Below the pieces are notes generated by a model. It did not search any database, was not told the DNA's origin, and worked only from the letters and a program-made list of their open reading frames with translations. From contig OZ020485.1 in the NCBI GenBank assembly GCA_963971405.1, forward strand, positions 16,678,001 through 16,742,000: a stretch of DNA of 64,000 bases, given 5' to 3'. The translations under genes were made by a program, and so were the position numbers. Numbering within the stretch: the first letter of the stretch is position 1; each line of letters starts with the position of its first letter. This document shows positions 44,601 through 48,239 of the stretch, piece by piece. Source of the stretch: Psococerastis gibbosa. Its lineage: Eukaryota > Arthropoda > Insecta > Psocodea > Psocidae.

Positions 44601-46401
44601 AAGTGAGAGGTCTCAAAAAGATGAATTGCCAGCCCCCTACCCACCTGGAGTGAGGCCTGATAACGGGGGAGGCGGGGGGCGGTAGGACTTTTGAGGGAAA
44701 CCAATCCCCTTGGAGGTGATGAGGTCGGCTGTAGGTATATTGCAGGTCTTCTGTGATTTGTGTTGCTCCTACCTATATATAGCAACATGCATCGACTGTT
44801 CGCCTCAGGCCTCACAAATCCTAGGGGCACCTGGTGGTCTGATGGTAAGTTGAGCCAGAGCGGATTAAGTTTCAAGCTTGCCTATGCGTCTTTTGTGCTC
44901 ATCAATCCTATCCTGAAAATCTGTCTCGAACTTTGTTTGTCTCTTCATGTATTATTGTTTGTGTTTCTGTAGCCTGACTTGACAAGGTAGCATTTCGTTA
45001 ATAATAAGGGACATATTTCGAAACATTTTGTTTGACCGTGTATTAATGAATTAATTTCTTACTCGTCTTATTCCTTAGCTGCAAAGATTTGAATGATGAA
45101 GAATTCATTTAAAAAAATTCAAGTTTTCTAAAAAAACAGTCGATTTCCCAGACTGGTTTACAACTATTCTATGAAATCGGTTCAATGGTCTTTATCTGGT
45201 ATCTCAGAAGGAATAATATTTTAAATGAGAGAATGTAAATTTCCTTCGAATGCTTACATTTTTTTAATGCATTTTTCTCCTCACGACTTTCATAAAACTT
45301 GCGGCTGTGGAACGAAGAATTTATTTTTTTAGTCTATAATTCTTGTTTTCTGTTTTACAAAATATTTTAAAATCTCTCCCTTAATAAAATTTCTTATTAT
45401 TACTACGATTATTACTTCGTATTATTGGAATATTAAAATTTGGTTTCAGGAAGGGAAGCGTCCGGGTCCGCCAACCAAAGTGGTGGCTCATAACGCAACC
45501 AAAAACAGTATTATTTTGACTTCAAAAACGCCAAAAATAGAGGAAGAACATAGAATTACAAGCTATGTGTTGGAGGTCAGGGAACGGCAGGGGCGTTTCA
45601 ATAAAACATTGGAATTTAGGAGCGGTAAGCAGTGTTTTAAAGTTTTACCCGGCTAAAGTGTAAGATCCCCGGGGGGTCATGACCCCCCCCCTCCTAAATG
45701 AGTAAATTCATATGATAGTACTTAAGATTAAATTTAAAAAAAAATTAATAAAACTAAAATATTCAACAAAAATATATATAAAACAAAACGGTGTTAGAAA
45801 AAGCTACTTAGGTACGTGGTTACATAACCAGAAACTTACAGAAACTAGTTAAAATTGTTGGCAGAGATTTCCTAATATTTTAGAGTCTGTCTGTCTGTGT
45901 GTCTGTCTGTCTGTCTGTCTCTTTCTCTCTCTCTACCTCTCCCCCTCCTTCTCTCACGTGGTGCAACAGCCCAATAAGACCCTAGATCTACGGATATCCT
46001 TCAATTTGGCCATTGACAATTTGTAACACCTTCTCGATGTCAACCTACACCAATTACGGCTATAGTGGGCAAGCTGCGACATGCTTACCATTGAGTTATC
46101 AATAATGTAACAGACGTAAGCATGACTTCACCAAGCTCGGGTAAAAGTCCGCATAACCTGTGCTAGTGATGAAATATACATTAACGGTTCTTTACTGATT
46201 TCAGGTCCACCATTTTCCATTTCCGGTCTGAAAGAAGACACCGCGTACCTGATAAAGCTAAGGGCTATCAACCATATGGGTCACGGGGAGTACTCCCCCG
46301 AAATCGAGGCCAGCACTTCTATTGCTACCCCCGTTTTCGCGCAGCTGGGGCCACTGTTACCAGTAATGAGTTTGACTACGCTGCTGTACTGCTCTCTGTA
46401 A
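2562..46401 (+). CDS. Ig/FN3 cell-adhesion protein, probably GPI-anchored (7 exons, 415 aa)
   Basis: Joining 2562-2616, 38908-39070, 40153-40283, 41047-41328, 42551-42795, 45450-45624 and 46205-46401 keeps one open frame of 415 codons, with AG acceptors and GT donors throughout. Residues 1-18 are a signal peptide. Ig1 (about 25-115) has cysteines in VTCYG and YSCHD and the core LHWKKG. Ig2 (about 118-208) has VPCDAV, IRWHL and DDAGVYTCRA. Ig3 (about 213-292) has LSCVAS, VLWYVDG and HRCVVS. One FN3 domain (about 297-390) follows. The last 20 residues are hydrophobic with no basic tail, which suggests GPI attachment. Six N-glycosylation sequons are visible. This layout suits a neural-type surface adhesion protein related to fasciclin-2/NCAM; the exact orthologue is unclear. 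The FN3 strand-B tryptophan is serine (LTSKTP). Confidence 0.85.
3231..3432 (+). repeat. Dispersed repeat copy 1 (CTGATTATAGTGGATTCCG family)
   Basis: It runs from GGACCTCCTGATTATAGTGG to GGAATTAACATGG and is homologous, in opposite orientation, to 4862-5045. Partial copies occur at 9634-9662 and 22795-22862. It has no coding content and looks like a non-autonomous element. Confidence 0.6.
3655..3915 (+). mobile_element. 5'-truncated LINE fragment, 3' end copy 1
   Basis: It shares the phrases GACAAGCATGGGCCG, GCAACGTTAAGC, GACCGGAGTCATGCC and the end GACCGGCGCAAATACTCG with 31405-31795 in opposite orientation. It ends in an A-rich tail, as expected of target-primed insertion. The other copy encodes the zinc-binding C-terminus of a non-LTR reverse transcriptase; this one retains only the terminal part and 3' UTR, with an (AC)n tract. 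Confidence 0.7.
4862..5045 (-). repeat. Dispersed repeat copy 2 (inverted relative to 3231-3432)
   Basis: It runs from CCATACCATGTTGAATCC to CCACTATAATCAGGAGGTCC, the reverse complement of the 3231 copy, about 1.4 kb away. The pair could pair as inverted repeats in the intron 1 transcript. Confidence 0.6.
5060..5834. other. Gene-free stretch of intron 1
   Basis: This is AT-rich sequence with short AAT microsatellites at about 5340 and 5740. No gene or bounded element was recognised. Confidence 0.4.
5835..6626 (+). repeat. GCTTTCCAATTTAT-family element, copy 1
   Basis: It begins TGCTTTCCAATTCATACG and ends TCGGACCGGTTCTTT. The reverse complement of the distal end also contains GCTTTCCAATTTAT, giving a subterminal inverted repeat. 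Inside, in order, are a TTTTCGATTCCGAGATTTC block, a CTGTCTGTCTGTCTG tract, a G10 run, a C10 run and GATATCGGAAATC. There is no coding capacity. Related copies lie at 13245, 19849 and 27636. Confidence 0.8.
6618..6785 (+). repeat. Dispersed TTGTTTCCGTATGAATTTTT repeat, copy 1
   Basis: It carries the family phrases ATTGTTTCCGTAAGAATTTT, GACAAGCTTACCATTG, TGTAACAG and ATGACTTAACCAAG. Other copies are near 12990, 25770, 45990, 55375 and 55580. It is non-coding and appears fused to the end of the preceding element. Confidence 0.6.
7415..7790. repeat. Palindromic non-autonomous repeat
   Basis: Arms reading GTTCCTTTACATTTTGATGC (about 7566) and GCATCAAAATGTAGAGGAAC (about 7719) are near inverse complements, about 130 bases apart. 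Related sequence recurs at 24790-25170 and 35270-35360. It is best read as a foldback or MITE remnant. Confidence 0.55.
7790..8789. other. Gene-free stretch of intron 1
   Basis: Overlapping short open frames occur on both strands at 7977-8335, the longest 113 codons on the minus strand with one hydrophobic run. None has a recognisable domain, a splice context or a homologue within the window, so no gene is called. Confidence 0.4.
8790..9585 (-). repeat. Degenerate GCTTTCCAATTTAT-family element, copy 2
   Basis: It shares ordered phrases with 13245-14090: GGACGATTG/GAACGAACAGACC, ATGTATTGGGGCATGAAT, CGGTTTTGTTACTCTATT, GCAGAAAAATTAT and a final GACATTTCGTAAACACCAC. A TTATC-rich low-complexity tract interrupts it at 9295-9400. 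Confidence 0.55.
9295..9405. repeat. TTATC/TTTATC low-complexity tandem tract
   Basis: Repeated TTATC, TTTATC and TTTTATC units fill about 110 bases. It is a microsatellite-like expansion inside an older repeat. Confidence 0.75.
10395..10505 (-). repeat. tRNA-derived SINE-like fragment
   Basis: On the minus strand TGGTCTAGTGG matches the pol III A-box consensus TRGYNNARNNG exactly, and a B-box-like GGCTCGAGACT follows about 50 bases on. It lacks the body shared by the 22346-type SINEs, so it is either a different family or a worn copy. Confidence 0.45.
10995..11205 (-). mobile_element. LINE reverse-transcriptase C-terminal fragment (RTE-like), minus-strand copy
   Basis: The minus strand encodes HVIIQGKIVEQRTPGRRRTS followed by WLKNLRQWFG, then an LFRAAVSKVQI segment. 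This is the C-terminal signature common at the end of insect endonuclease/reverse-transcriptase ORFs. Only about 66 codons remain. It pairs with an inverted copy at 11340-11485. Confidence 0.7.
11340..11485 (+). mobile_element. LINE reverse-transcriptase C-terminal fragment, plus-strand copy
   Basis: The plus strand reads GAGGAACGAAACGTATCGC, then CATGTAATTATCCAAGGGG, and encodes DRRRTSWLKE. It is the inverted counterpart of 10995-11205, from which about 135 bases separate it. A 198-codon open frame (10895-11491) spans both fragments by chance and is not a gene. Confidence 0.65.
11695..12489. mobile_element. hAT-type MITE with 8-bp target duplication
   Basis: The ends are inverted: CAGTGCCGGATTAACCC at the left and GGGTTAATCCGGCACTG at the right. 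The flanks are identical 8-mers, CAGTGACA at 11687-11694 and 12490-12497, the duplication length made by hAT transposases. The element is 795 bp and non-coding. Its interior has about 2.5 tandem units of roughly 127 bp (from about 11876), each with an AGGGCTGAAAT phrase and a G-run/C-run palindrome. A related tandem segment is at 41560-41800. Confidence 0.9.
12990..13222 (+). repeat. Dispersed TTGTTTCCGTATGAATTTTT repeat, copy 2
   Basis: It contains GGATTGTTTCCGTATGAATT, AAACTGGTATACGCC, GACAAGCTGAGAC and a CCAGACGTACGCACAAC end. It abuts a GCTTTCCAATTTAT-family element, as copy 1 does on its other side. Confidence 0.6.
13245..14090 (-). repeat. GCTTTCCAATTTAT-family element, copy 3
   Basis: It begins AAAGAACCGGTCCGAGTTTA and ends ACAAATTGGAAAGCA, the inverse of 5835-6626. 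All internal blocks are present, including CGGACAGACAGAACGACAG, TCGGAATCGAAAATTTCGAC and the shared terminal motif. It is non-coding. Confidence 0.8.
14998..15190 (+). repeat. tRNA-derived SINE-like element, second type
   Basis: TAGTCTAATTGG (15004-15015) fits the A-box consensus exactly, and GGTTTGAGGCT at about 15043 is B-box-like at a tRNA-like spacing. The body contains a CACCCAGCTCTTCACCGG phrase not seen in the other SINEs. It follows directly on a fragment beginning CAGGGACGGATCCAG with a G12 run. Confidence 0.45.
15522..16262 (-). mobile_element. 5'-truncated LINE: RNase H and zinc-binding C-terminus
   Basis: The minus strand stays open from about 16262 to a stop at 15611. It encodes the end of an RNase H domain (IYTESQAAIKAVE, LIWVPAHSNFDGNERADELA) and a CRLCEVEEETAEHILFECE zinc-binding motif, the usual C-terminus of R1/Jockey-group LINE ORF2. 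A 3' UTR of about 75 bases ends in a poly-A tail (poly-T on the given strand, 15523-15537). One RNase H acidic residue is Glu (YTES) where Asp is usual. All reverse-transcriptase sequence is missing, so it is a dead insertion. Confidence 0.85.
15610..16227 (-). pseudogene. LINE ORF2 C-terminal remnant (RNase H end and zinc motif)
   Basis: These 205 codons without a stop are the readable part of the insertion above. The reading frame continues upstream of the first Met to about 16262, so the Met is not a real start. It is not a host gene. Confidence 0.85.
16585..16748. mobile_element. Palindromic MITE (AGGCGGGTATTCCAC family), copy 1
   Basis: The arms AGGCGGGTATTCCACATACG and TGACGTATATGGAATTCCCG are inverted, and the arms extend about 50 bases with AATGACGTAAATTGACGT near the middle. 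The flanks read T/TA and A/TA, compatible with a TA target as in Tc1/mariner elements. The sister copy is at 62418-62560. Confidence 0.75.
17330..17690. repeat. Composite repeat with G9 run and minus-strand tRNA-like segment
   Basis: It starts GTAGCCAAGGCCGTGCCCAG with a G9 run, a phrase also seen at 35004. On the minus strand, at about 17607-17617, GGTTCGAATCC is a perfect pol III B box. The boundaries cannot be set from one copy. Confidence 0.4.
17700..19555. other. Gene-free stretch of intron 1
   Basis: AT-rich sequence with a C9 run (17778), a TTA/ATT microsatellite (18525-18545) and AT-rich tracts at 19270-19390. There is no domain-bearing open frame. Confidence 0.4.
19560..19815 (+). 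mobile_element. LINE reverse-transcriptase fragment (thumb region)
   Basis: An open segment encodes AYHSLVMNFINYGILAWGGT and then VLRFQKRGVI, which matches the conserved region just after the catalytic palm in Jockey/CR1-type non-LTR reverse transcriptases (the YHSLhhhhhxYGIhhWG pattern). Stops follow after about 50 codons. It is a dead fragment. Confidence 0.7.
19849..20700 (-). repeat. GCTTTCCAATTTAT-family element, copy 4
   Basis: It begins AAAGAACCGGTCCGAGTTTA and ends ATAAATTGGAAAGCA, with a G14 run followed by GTGTCCACCTGACGTCACTGG and a GACAGACCGACAGACCGATAG stretch. It is the closest relative of copy 3 and is non-coding. Confidence 0.8.
20760..21070 (-). repeat. Dispersed repeat with GATTACTTGTTGTATAATTTAA motif
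   Basis: It is the reverse complement of sequence at 43140-43330: AAAGCTTTCTACACTGTCACT, AATGATAATGACAGAACTACC and TTGTTGATTACTTGTTGT all recur. Further partial copies are at 37590-37660 and 42290-42430. It is non-coding. Confidence 0.6.
21100..21310 (+). repeat. Dispersed repeat related to the 35497-35650 palindrome
   Basis: It contains TTTCACGGTCCGAGTTACTTC, AGGCCGTGG, CCTTCCAAACGTTTTGTCAA and GTCCGGATTCTACTC, which recur in pieces at 35480-35650, 36900-36960 and 46610-46780. It is non-coding. Confidence 0.5.
21880..22175 (+). repeat. Dispersed repeat (AGGTTAATCGCGTACAAACA family)
   Basis: It shares CTCTTCAATCGCCTCACTA, GTACTTGTGTC and CACAAGTACAAGCGCGCTACC with 36290-36470 and, inverted, with 63740-63925. 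The three copies suggest a low-copy MITE of about 300 bp. Confidence 0.55.
22346..22565 (+). repeat. tRNA-derived SINE, full-length copy
   Basis: It has a tRNA-like head (ATGTAGAGTAGTGGTGCGG; B box GGTTCGAGTCC at 22392-22402), a body (GGCCATGCTTCGGAGGGCAT, GGGCTTTATAGCCCTAACTC) and an AACAAAAAAG plus TTTA tail. Copies at 41883-42076, 29505-29655 and 1-66 share body and tail. The head was probably an internal pol III promoter. Confidence 0.85.
23505..23700 (-). mobile_element. LINE 3'-end fragment
   Basis: The minus strand contains GGGATGACTGGAGGAGT then GCAGGCCAAAGCTCATCAAG, the same terminal coding signature (RDDWRS, then QAKAHQG after a frame change) seen at 56310-56390. This is typical of the last codons of RTE-type ORFs. 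It has lost its frame. Confidence 0.6.
24375..24660 (-). repeat. Unassigned fragment with a 76-codon open frame
   Basis: The minus strand (24380-24610) reads SSLSSSTFGASSPTQDKRVP and then RLHLHYEEVKIWDYSETL. The composition differs from the surroundings, and I take it for a piece of a mobile element rather than a host exon. No splice sites or catalytic motifs were seen. Confidence 0.35.
24790..25170. repeat. Palindromic non-autonomous repeat, second copy
   Basis: It contains ATGTTCCTCTACATTTTGAT and, about 200 bases on, GTGACGACCACATAAAAATGCG with GAGCAACATTTTTTCTAC. It is homologous to 7415-7790, including TGGCCACTGTTTTGGAACTCC. Non-coding. Confidence 0.5.
25770..25895 (+). repeat. Dispersed TTGTTTCCGTATGAATTTTT repeat, copy 3
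   Basis: It contains CATTGTTTCCGTATGAATTT, then AACCATTGGCAAACTG. It is truncated relative to the copies at 12990 and 55375. Confidence 0.55.
26425..27168. mobile_element. Possible hAT-type remnant
   Basis: The left end CAGTGCTGAATTAACC resembles the terminal repeat of the 11695 MITE. The sequence ACACCGGCACTG at 27157-27168 could be the opposite end. The flanking octamers (GTTACGTA and CTTCGAAC) do not match, so either the right end is misjudged or the target duplication has decayed. Confidence 0.3.
27636..28087 (+). repeat. GCTTTCCAATTTAT-family element, internally deleted copy
   Basis: Both ends are present (TGCTTTCCAATTTATACG and ACTCGGACCGGTTCTTT) but about 350 bases of the middle are lost. 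A (TCTG)n/(GTCT)n tract is expanded at 27767-27813, and two C-runs lie at 27961-27984. Confidence 0.75.
28448..28745 (-). repeat. Exon-like dispersed segment, antisense copy
   Basis: This is the reverse complement of 43802-44075, at roughly 85-90% identity by eye. On the minus strand it has a polypyrimidine tract and TTTTAG, then a segment encoding SKPSTDQANDDPSTTAGSWL and VDQWYGAEDCHRDD, then a GTAAGG donor. A stop codon lies upstream in the same frame, so this copy is not a usable exon. Confidence 0.65.
29505..29655 (+). repeat. tRNA-derived SINE, 5'-truncated copy
   Basis: It shares TTTCTGGCCATGCTTCGGAG, GCAGGCGGTCCCGGGCCTTC and the ACTCCGCTGGGTTG tail with 41883-42076. The head with the B box is incomplete. 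Confidence 0.75.
29656..31404. other. Gene-free stretch of intron 1
   Basis: It holds an AT-rich tract (29680-29760), C-runs at about 29870 and 30379, and at 30480-30670 a segment similar to 34340-34530 (both carry AATTCATCRAAGAAAACCC). A TATTAT microsatellite is at 31287-31320. No gene was seen. Confidence 0.4.
31405..31795 (-). mobile_element. 5'-truncated LINE, 3' end copy 2 with zinc motif
   Basis: The minus strand (31528-31791) encodes LARLRIGHTRLTHRHLMSGD, then CIRCGVPQSVEHIITEC, the C-terminal zinc-binding motif of Jockey/R1-group LINE ORF2. The 3' end near 31405 matches the end of the 3655-3915 copy, including CGCGGGACTCTTTCGAG. No reverse transcriptase remains. Confidence 0.8.
31796..34339. 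other. Gene-free stretch of intron 1
   Basis: AT-rich sequence with a G9 run (32063), a short direct repeat of GCCTGCACAAG (32743 and 32783) and a few short open frames without recognisable domains. No bounded element was recognised. Confidence 0.35.
34340..34660 (+). repeat. Dispersed repeat related to 30480-30670
   Basis: The shared phrases are TAAATATAAACATTAAAATCT, TTGTGTAAATTCATC and AAGAAAACCC, ending in GTCTACGCCCAG. It is non-coding. Confidence 0.45.
34995..35185. mobile_element. Possible short inverted-repeat element with poly-C
   Basis: The left phrase AAGGCCGTAGCCAGGGGGG and the right phrase CCTAGCTACAGCCTCG are roughly inverted, with a C13 run just inside the left end. The same left phrase occurs at 17334. 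The target duplication was not resolved. Confidence 0.35.
35497..35650. repeat. Inverted repeat (GGGCTGATGGGCCGTGGTC arms)
   Basis: The arms at 35497-35531 and 35612-35650 read ACCAGTAGAATTCGGGCTGA and inversely TCAGCCCGGATTCTACTGGT, with about 80 bases of loop. Loop-like sequence (TGAGCCTCCGAGATACAAT) recurs at 46628 downstream of the gene. Confidence 0.65.
36290..36470 (+). repeat. Dispersed repeat (AGGTTAATCGCGTACAAACA family), copy 2
   Basis: It contains CTTCAGTCACCTCATTAAG, GGTACTTGTGTC and ACACAAGTACAAGCATGCTACC, matching 21940-22030. Confidence 0.55.
37262..37710. repeat. Inverted-repeat element (CTCGTTCCACAGC ends)
   Basis: ATTACTTCCTCGTTCCACAGC at the left is inverted as GCTGTGGAACGAGAAATTAA at the right (about 37670). 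A second element with the same end type is at 45048-45335. The interior carries another dispersed repeat at about 37590-37660. Confidence 0.5.
38285..38850 (+). repeat. Tandem duplication upstream of exon 2
   Basis: ATTGTAACAGTGAGCCAAAA and AAAATAAAGACAATTTTC occur twice, about 180-190 bases apart (38549 and 38739), and a GAGCACTCTAAGCTT-like phrase occurs three times (38288, 38656, 38836). Each copy ends in a (TTTC)n tract. It lies within 60 bases of the exon 2 acceptor. Confidence 0.65.
38908..39070 (+). CDS. Ig/FN3 gene exon 2: first half of Ig1
   Basis: The acceptor is TTGCAG and the donor GTAAAT. It encodes the B- and C-strand region with ESLAVTCYGADSKGLHWKKG, giving the first Ig cysteine and the core tryptophan. 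It enters in phase 1 and leaves in phase 2. Confidence 0.85.
39071..40152 (+). other. Intron 2 of the Ig/FN3 gene
   Basis: It is bounded by GTAAAT and CTGCAG. It holds T-rich tracts (39551, 39600) and at 39735-39745 a minus-strand GTTCGAATCCC that resembles a B box. No other feature was recognised. Confidence 0.5.
40153..40283 (+). CDS. Ig/FN3 gene exon 3: second half of Ig1
   Basis: The acceptor is CTGCTGCAG and the donor GTACGT. It encodes LLTSITSGDVGTYSCHD, the F-strand cysteine motif that completes Ig1, and leaves in phase 1. Confidence 0.85.
40284..41046 (+). other. Intron 3 of the Ig/FN3 gene
   Basis: It contains a degenerate minus-strand GCTTTCCAATTTAT-family fragment (about 40335-40520: CAGAAATCGAGAAACAGACAG, A19 run, TGTTGAAATCTTG). 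It also holds a short inverted repeat, CATTAATAATTGATGAGATG and CTCATCAATTATTG (40668-40720). Confidence 0.5.
41047..41328 (+). CDS. Ig/FN3 gene exon 4: Ig2
   Basis: The acceptor is TTCTTACAG. It encodes one entire Ig domain with DLVVPCDAV, TIRWHLQ and DDAGVYTCRAM. The donor is taken as GTGGGT at 41329, because only this choice gives phase 1 and an open join to exon 5; GTATTT four bases downstream would create a stop. Confidence 0.8.
41370..41830. mobile_element. Copy related to the hAT-type MITE
   Basis: Two tandem units of about 135 bp carry GGGGGTCTCCCCCGGAGG and AAAAATTTGAAAA followed by a GTGGGGTTTTAC-like phrase, as inside 11695-12489. The left end GGGCGGGTCCAGGACAG differs, and no intact terminal repeats or target duplication remain. 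Confidence 0.5.
41883..42076 (+). repeat. tRNA-derived SINE, near full-length copy
   Basis: It runs ACATGTAGAGTAGTGGTACG, B box GGTTCGAGTCC at 41931-41941, GGCCATGCTTCGGAGGGCAT, and an AATAGAACAAAAAAAA tail. It sits in intron 4 immediately before a relic copy of exon 4 sequence. Confidence 0.85.
42079..42215 (+). pseudogene. Partial duplicate of Ig/FN3 exon 4
   Basis: 42079-42180 resembles the end of exon 4 plus its donor region (GATTGAAGAACTG, ATGAAGAGCAAGAATGTACA, TTGTAG). At once, 42184-42214 resembles an earlier part of exon 4 (ATAAGTTCAGGGAGGCAGGC against ATAAGTTCAAAGAGGCGGGC). The order shows at least one tandem duplication of exon 4 that has since decayed; no open domain remains. Confidence 0.7.
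42551..42795 (+). CDS. Ig/FN3 gene exon 5: Ig3
   Basis: The acceptor is ATTTCCAG and the donor GTGAGC. It encodes one Ig domain with TVNLSCVASAYPNPTVLWYV and NHRCVVSNEYG. It leaves in phase 0. Confidence 0.85.
42796..43140 (+). pseudogene. Partial duplicate of Ig/FN3 exon 5 inside intron 5
   Basis: 42933-42998 reads ACAACTGTCAGCTTGTCATG, then AATCCGACAGTGCAGTGGTA, clearly homologous to 42615-42675 in exon 5. It lacks an acceptor and breaks after about 66 bases. The surrounding sequence has a CAA microsatellite at 43090-43110. Confidence 0.7.
43140..43800 (+). repeat. Dispersed repeat (plus copy of 20760-21070) and flank
   Basis: 43140-43330 matches 20880-21060 in inverse orientation: AAGTAATCCACAAGAAAGTA, AAAATCGTCAAAATC, TAGAAAGCTTTCTC. 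43330-43800 holds no recognised feature beyond a TTTA tract. Confidence 0.5.
43802..44075 (+). repeat. Exon-like dispersed segment, sense copy
   Basis: It consists of a polypyrimidine tract and TTTTAG (about 43834), an open segment with a hydrophobic run (NTLLLPIFLLIIPFCYACA) followed by CIRKPRTDQANNDPSLTAGS and QWYSAEDCHREDNSR, and a GTAAGG donor at 44069. An antisense copy is at 28448-28745. The hydrophobic-plus-polar layout resembles a membrane segment with a short tail, but its place between Ig3 and FN3 argues against use in the main transcript. Confidence 0.6.
44030..44590 (+). repeat. Decayed tandem array, about 150-bp unit, 3-4 copies
   Basis: The phrase GTGAAGGTAAGG...CTTGTAGCAG...GATCCAG...CAGGACTCTAA recurs at 44061, 44212 and 44361, with a weaker copy near 44557. 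Each unit contains the exon-like end of the preceding segment (CTGCCACAGAGAAGAC then GGTGAAGGTAAG), so the donor-bearing exon end has been multiplied in tandem. Confidence 0.7.
45048..45335. repeat. Inverted-repeat element (CTCGTTCCACAGC-type ends), copy 2
   Basis: The left end TTTCTTACTCGTCTTATTCC and the right end GCGGCTGTGGAACGAAGAAT are weakly inverted and match the ends of 37262-37710. It lies 115 bases before exon 6. Confidence 0.4.
45450..45624 (+). CDS. Ig/FN3 gene exon 6: first half of FN3
   Basis: The acceptor is GGTTTCAG and the donor GTAAGC. It opens with the usual proline-rich FN3 start (PGPPTKVV) and continues through ITSYVLEVRE. The tryptophan expected in strand B is replaced by serine. 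Confidence 0.8.
45990..46150 (+). repeat. Dispersed TTGTTTCCGTATGAATTTTT repeat, copy 4
   Basis: It contains GGCCATTGACAATTTG, TCGATGTCAACCTACACC, GGCAAGCTGCGACATGC and GACGTAAGCATGACTTCACC. It lies in intron 6, 50 bases upstream of exon 7. Confidence 0.6.
46205..46401 (+). CDS. Ig/FN3 gene exon 7: rest of FN3 and hydrophobic C-terminus
   Basis: The acceptor is GATTTCAG. It encodes GLKEDTAYLIKLRAINHMG, the FN3 strand E-F signature, then a short linker and the hydrophobic tail PLLPVMSLTTLLYCSL before TAA. A possible polyadenylation signal AATAAA lies at 46951. Confidence 0.8.
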
Positions 46402-48239
46402 CCACTGACTGATCTTGTGCCACATTAATTTACTGTGATGGTCTCAATTATAGGGATGAAAATTTACGTGGATTTCCACCAAGGAATCCATCAAATATGA
46501 AGGTTCTCCTATGCATTTATAAAATTTCGGAAATTTATTTCCATCAGATAACATTGGTTGAGTGCTTCCTATATTATGGAGAATCTGCAAGAAGATACCT
46601 AATCAGACGAAGCTGTGGAATCCGGGATGAGCCTCCGAGATACAATTTTAGAAGTCTACGCAGATGTTGACCGCAGATGTTGACGAAACGTTTGGAAGTA
46701 CGCTTTCAGAATGACCACGGCCTGTATAATCTCTTATTCTACTGCTTCCTCACGCCGGCCGTAAAAGCCTTTGTAATTATAGATGCCTACTGCTTTTTAC
46801 CTCCTCTGCTTTTTCTTGGTCCATATCTGCTCTGACGCAGAAGACTGGTCGTGTGAGTCTCTTACTCACAAATCTCCACTTCCATCCCGCAGTAGAGCTT
46901 TCTGGCCTGTATAGTCTTGATACTGATGTTAAGTACCTACAAACAGCGGCAATAAAAAATCTTGCAGCGAGGATGAAAAGCTGCTACGAGTATAGTATAG
47001 ACTAAACCGTAACCTAGAATGCTCGTAATAAGAAAACCCAGACTACCTACCGGTCTTTCAAACTGTAAAGTGGTGGTCTAGAGTGTTTCGTATTTCTCAA
47101 AAAGCCATTTCCTAACATATTGTCATTCACTAGGTTTAGCTAACCGTATTTAAAAATAAGTTACACCTAGGTACTGTATCTATATTATCCATATGGATAT
47201 CTACGTAGATATTCATCCGCGTAGTGTGGACTACCTAATATATAAATTTGTTTTGAAATTTTAACATTTTGCTGCCGATATAGTCTACTTGTTTTTGGTA
47301 TGTGAACGAAGGAGAACGAGTTAAAAGGAAGGCTAAGAGGTTTAAATTGAAAATAAAATAATGAAATTCGTTGCCAAACCGATTGAGCTGGTAGTATTAT
47401 TTGATGTGATTCCGCTGTAGTAATAAATCAAAATATTTTCCATCTGACCAGACTTAGGCTAGGCCTACCTAATGTCATTTCCCGTATAAGCATCCACGCC
47501 ACTTTTTTGTAGCAGCCCATCTGCACTCCTCCCCTGATGAAAATCCATGTTCCGCCCTTGCACAAGACAATAAAATAGCACCTTATTTTAATAAAGATAA
47601 CTTAATGGGCCTACAAATATATTACGGAAAAACATAAATAAAATTATCTCACTAACGGTCATTGTCATTTATGTTTTTTTCCGGAATATTTTTATTTAAT
47701 AATTAGTTATTATTATTTTAACGTGTTCAAAATATAACAAAGCTACAAAGGAGACGTTTTCATGCATAAAAAACCTATGTTCACATGCAAAAGGATGCCT
47801 CTATGATTATCTCTATGTATGCAAAATTTGAACTATGCAACAATGATAGGCTTATTATAACTTCTGTCAAATGAAAATTTGAGTTACGACAACTATGGCA
47901 AAATTGTCCTACTTTAGCGACCTTTCAAAGAGTATAATTATAATAGTTCTATTATTAGTGGAAATAGTATAACATACAGTACTGTATACTTGTTAAATAA
48001 GAGTACACTCCCATGTAATTAATTATTAAAAATATTAATTGTATTGCCTGGCCTATCTCATAGCCTATTGTACATTATCTATTATAGCGAAAAAAATATA
48101 TTGTAAGTACAATGCAATATGTACCTACGTTGCTTTGTCAAATGCATTAAAATATATATTTGATTTTTATAAAATAAAGTGTATTGTCTTGTTATTGAAG
48201 CTTTAGCATACCTACTTGGAAATTAGAGGATCATAGCTC
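46402..48239. other. 3' flank of the Ig/FN3 gene and intergenic region
   Basis: The 3' UTR probably ends after AATAAA at 46951 or AAATAAAATAA at about 47351. 46610-46780 carries a fragment of the 21100/35497 repeat family (TGACGAAACGTTTGGAAGTA). The remainder is AT-rich without features. Confidence 0.5.
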
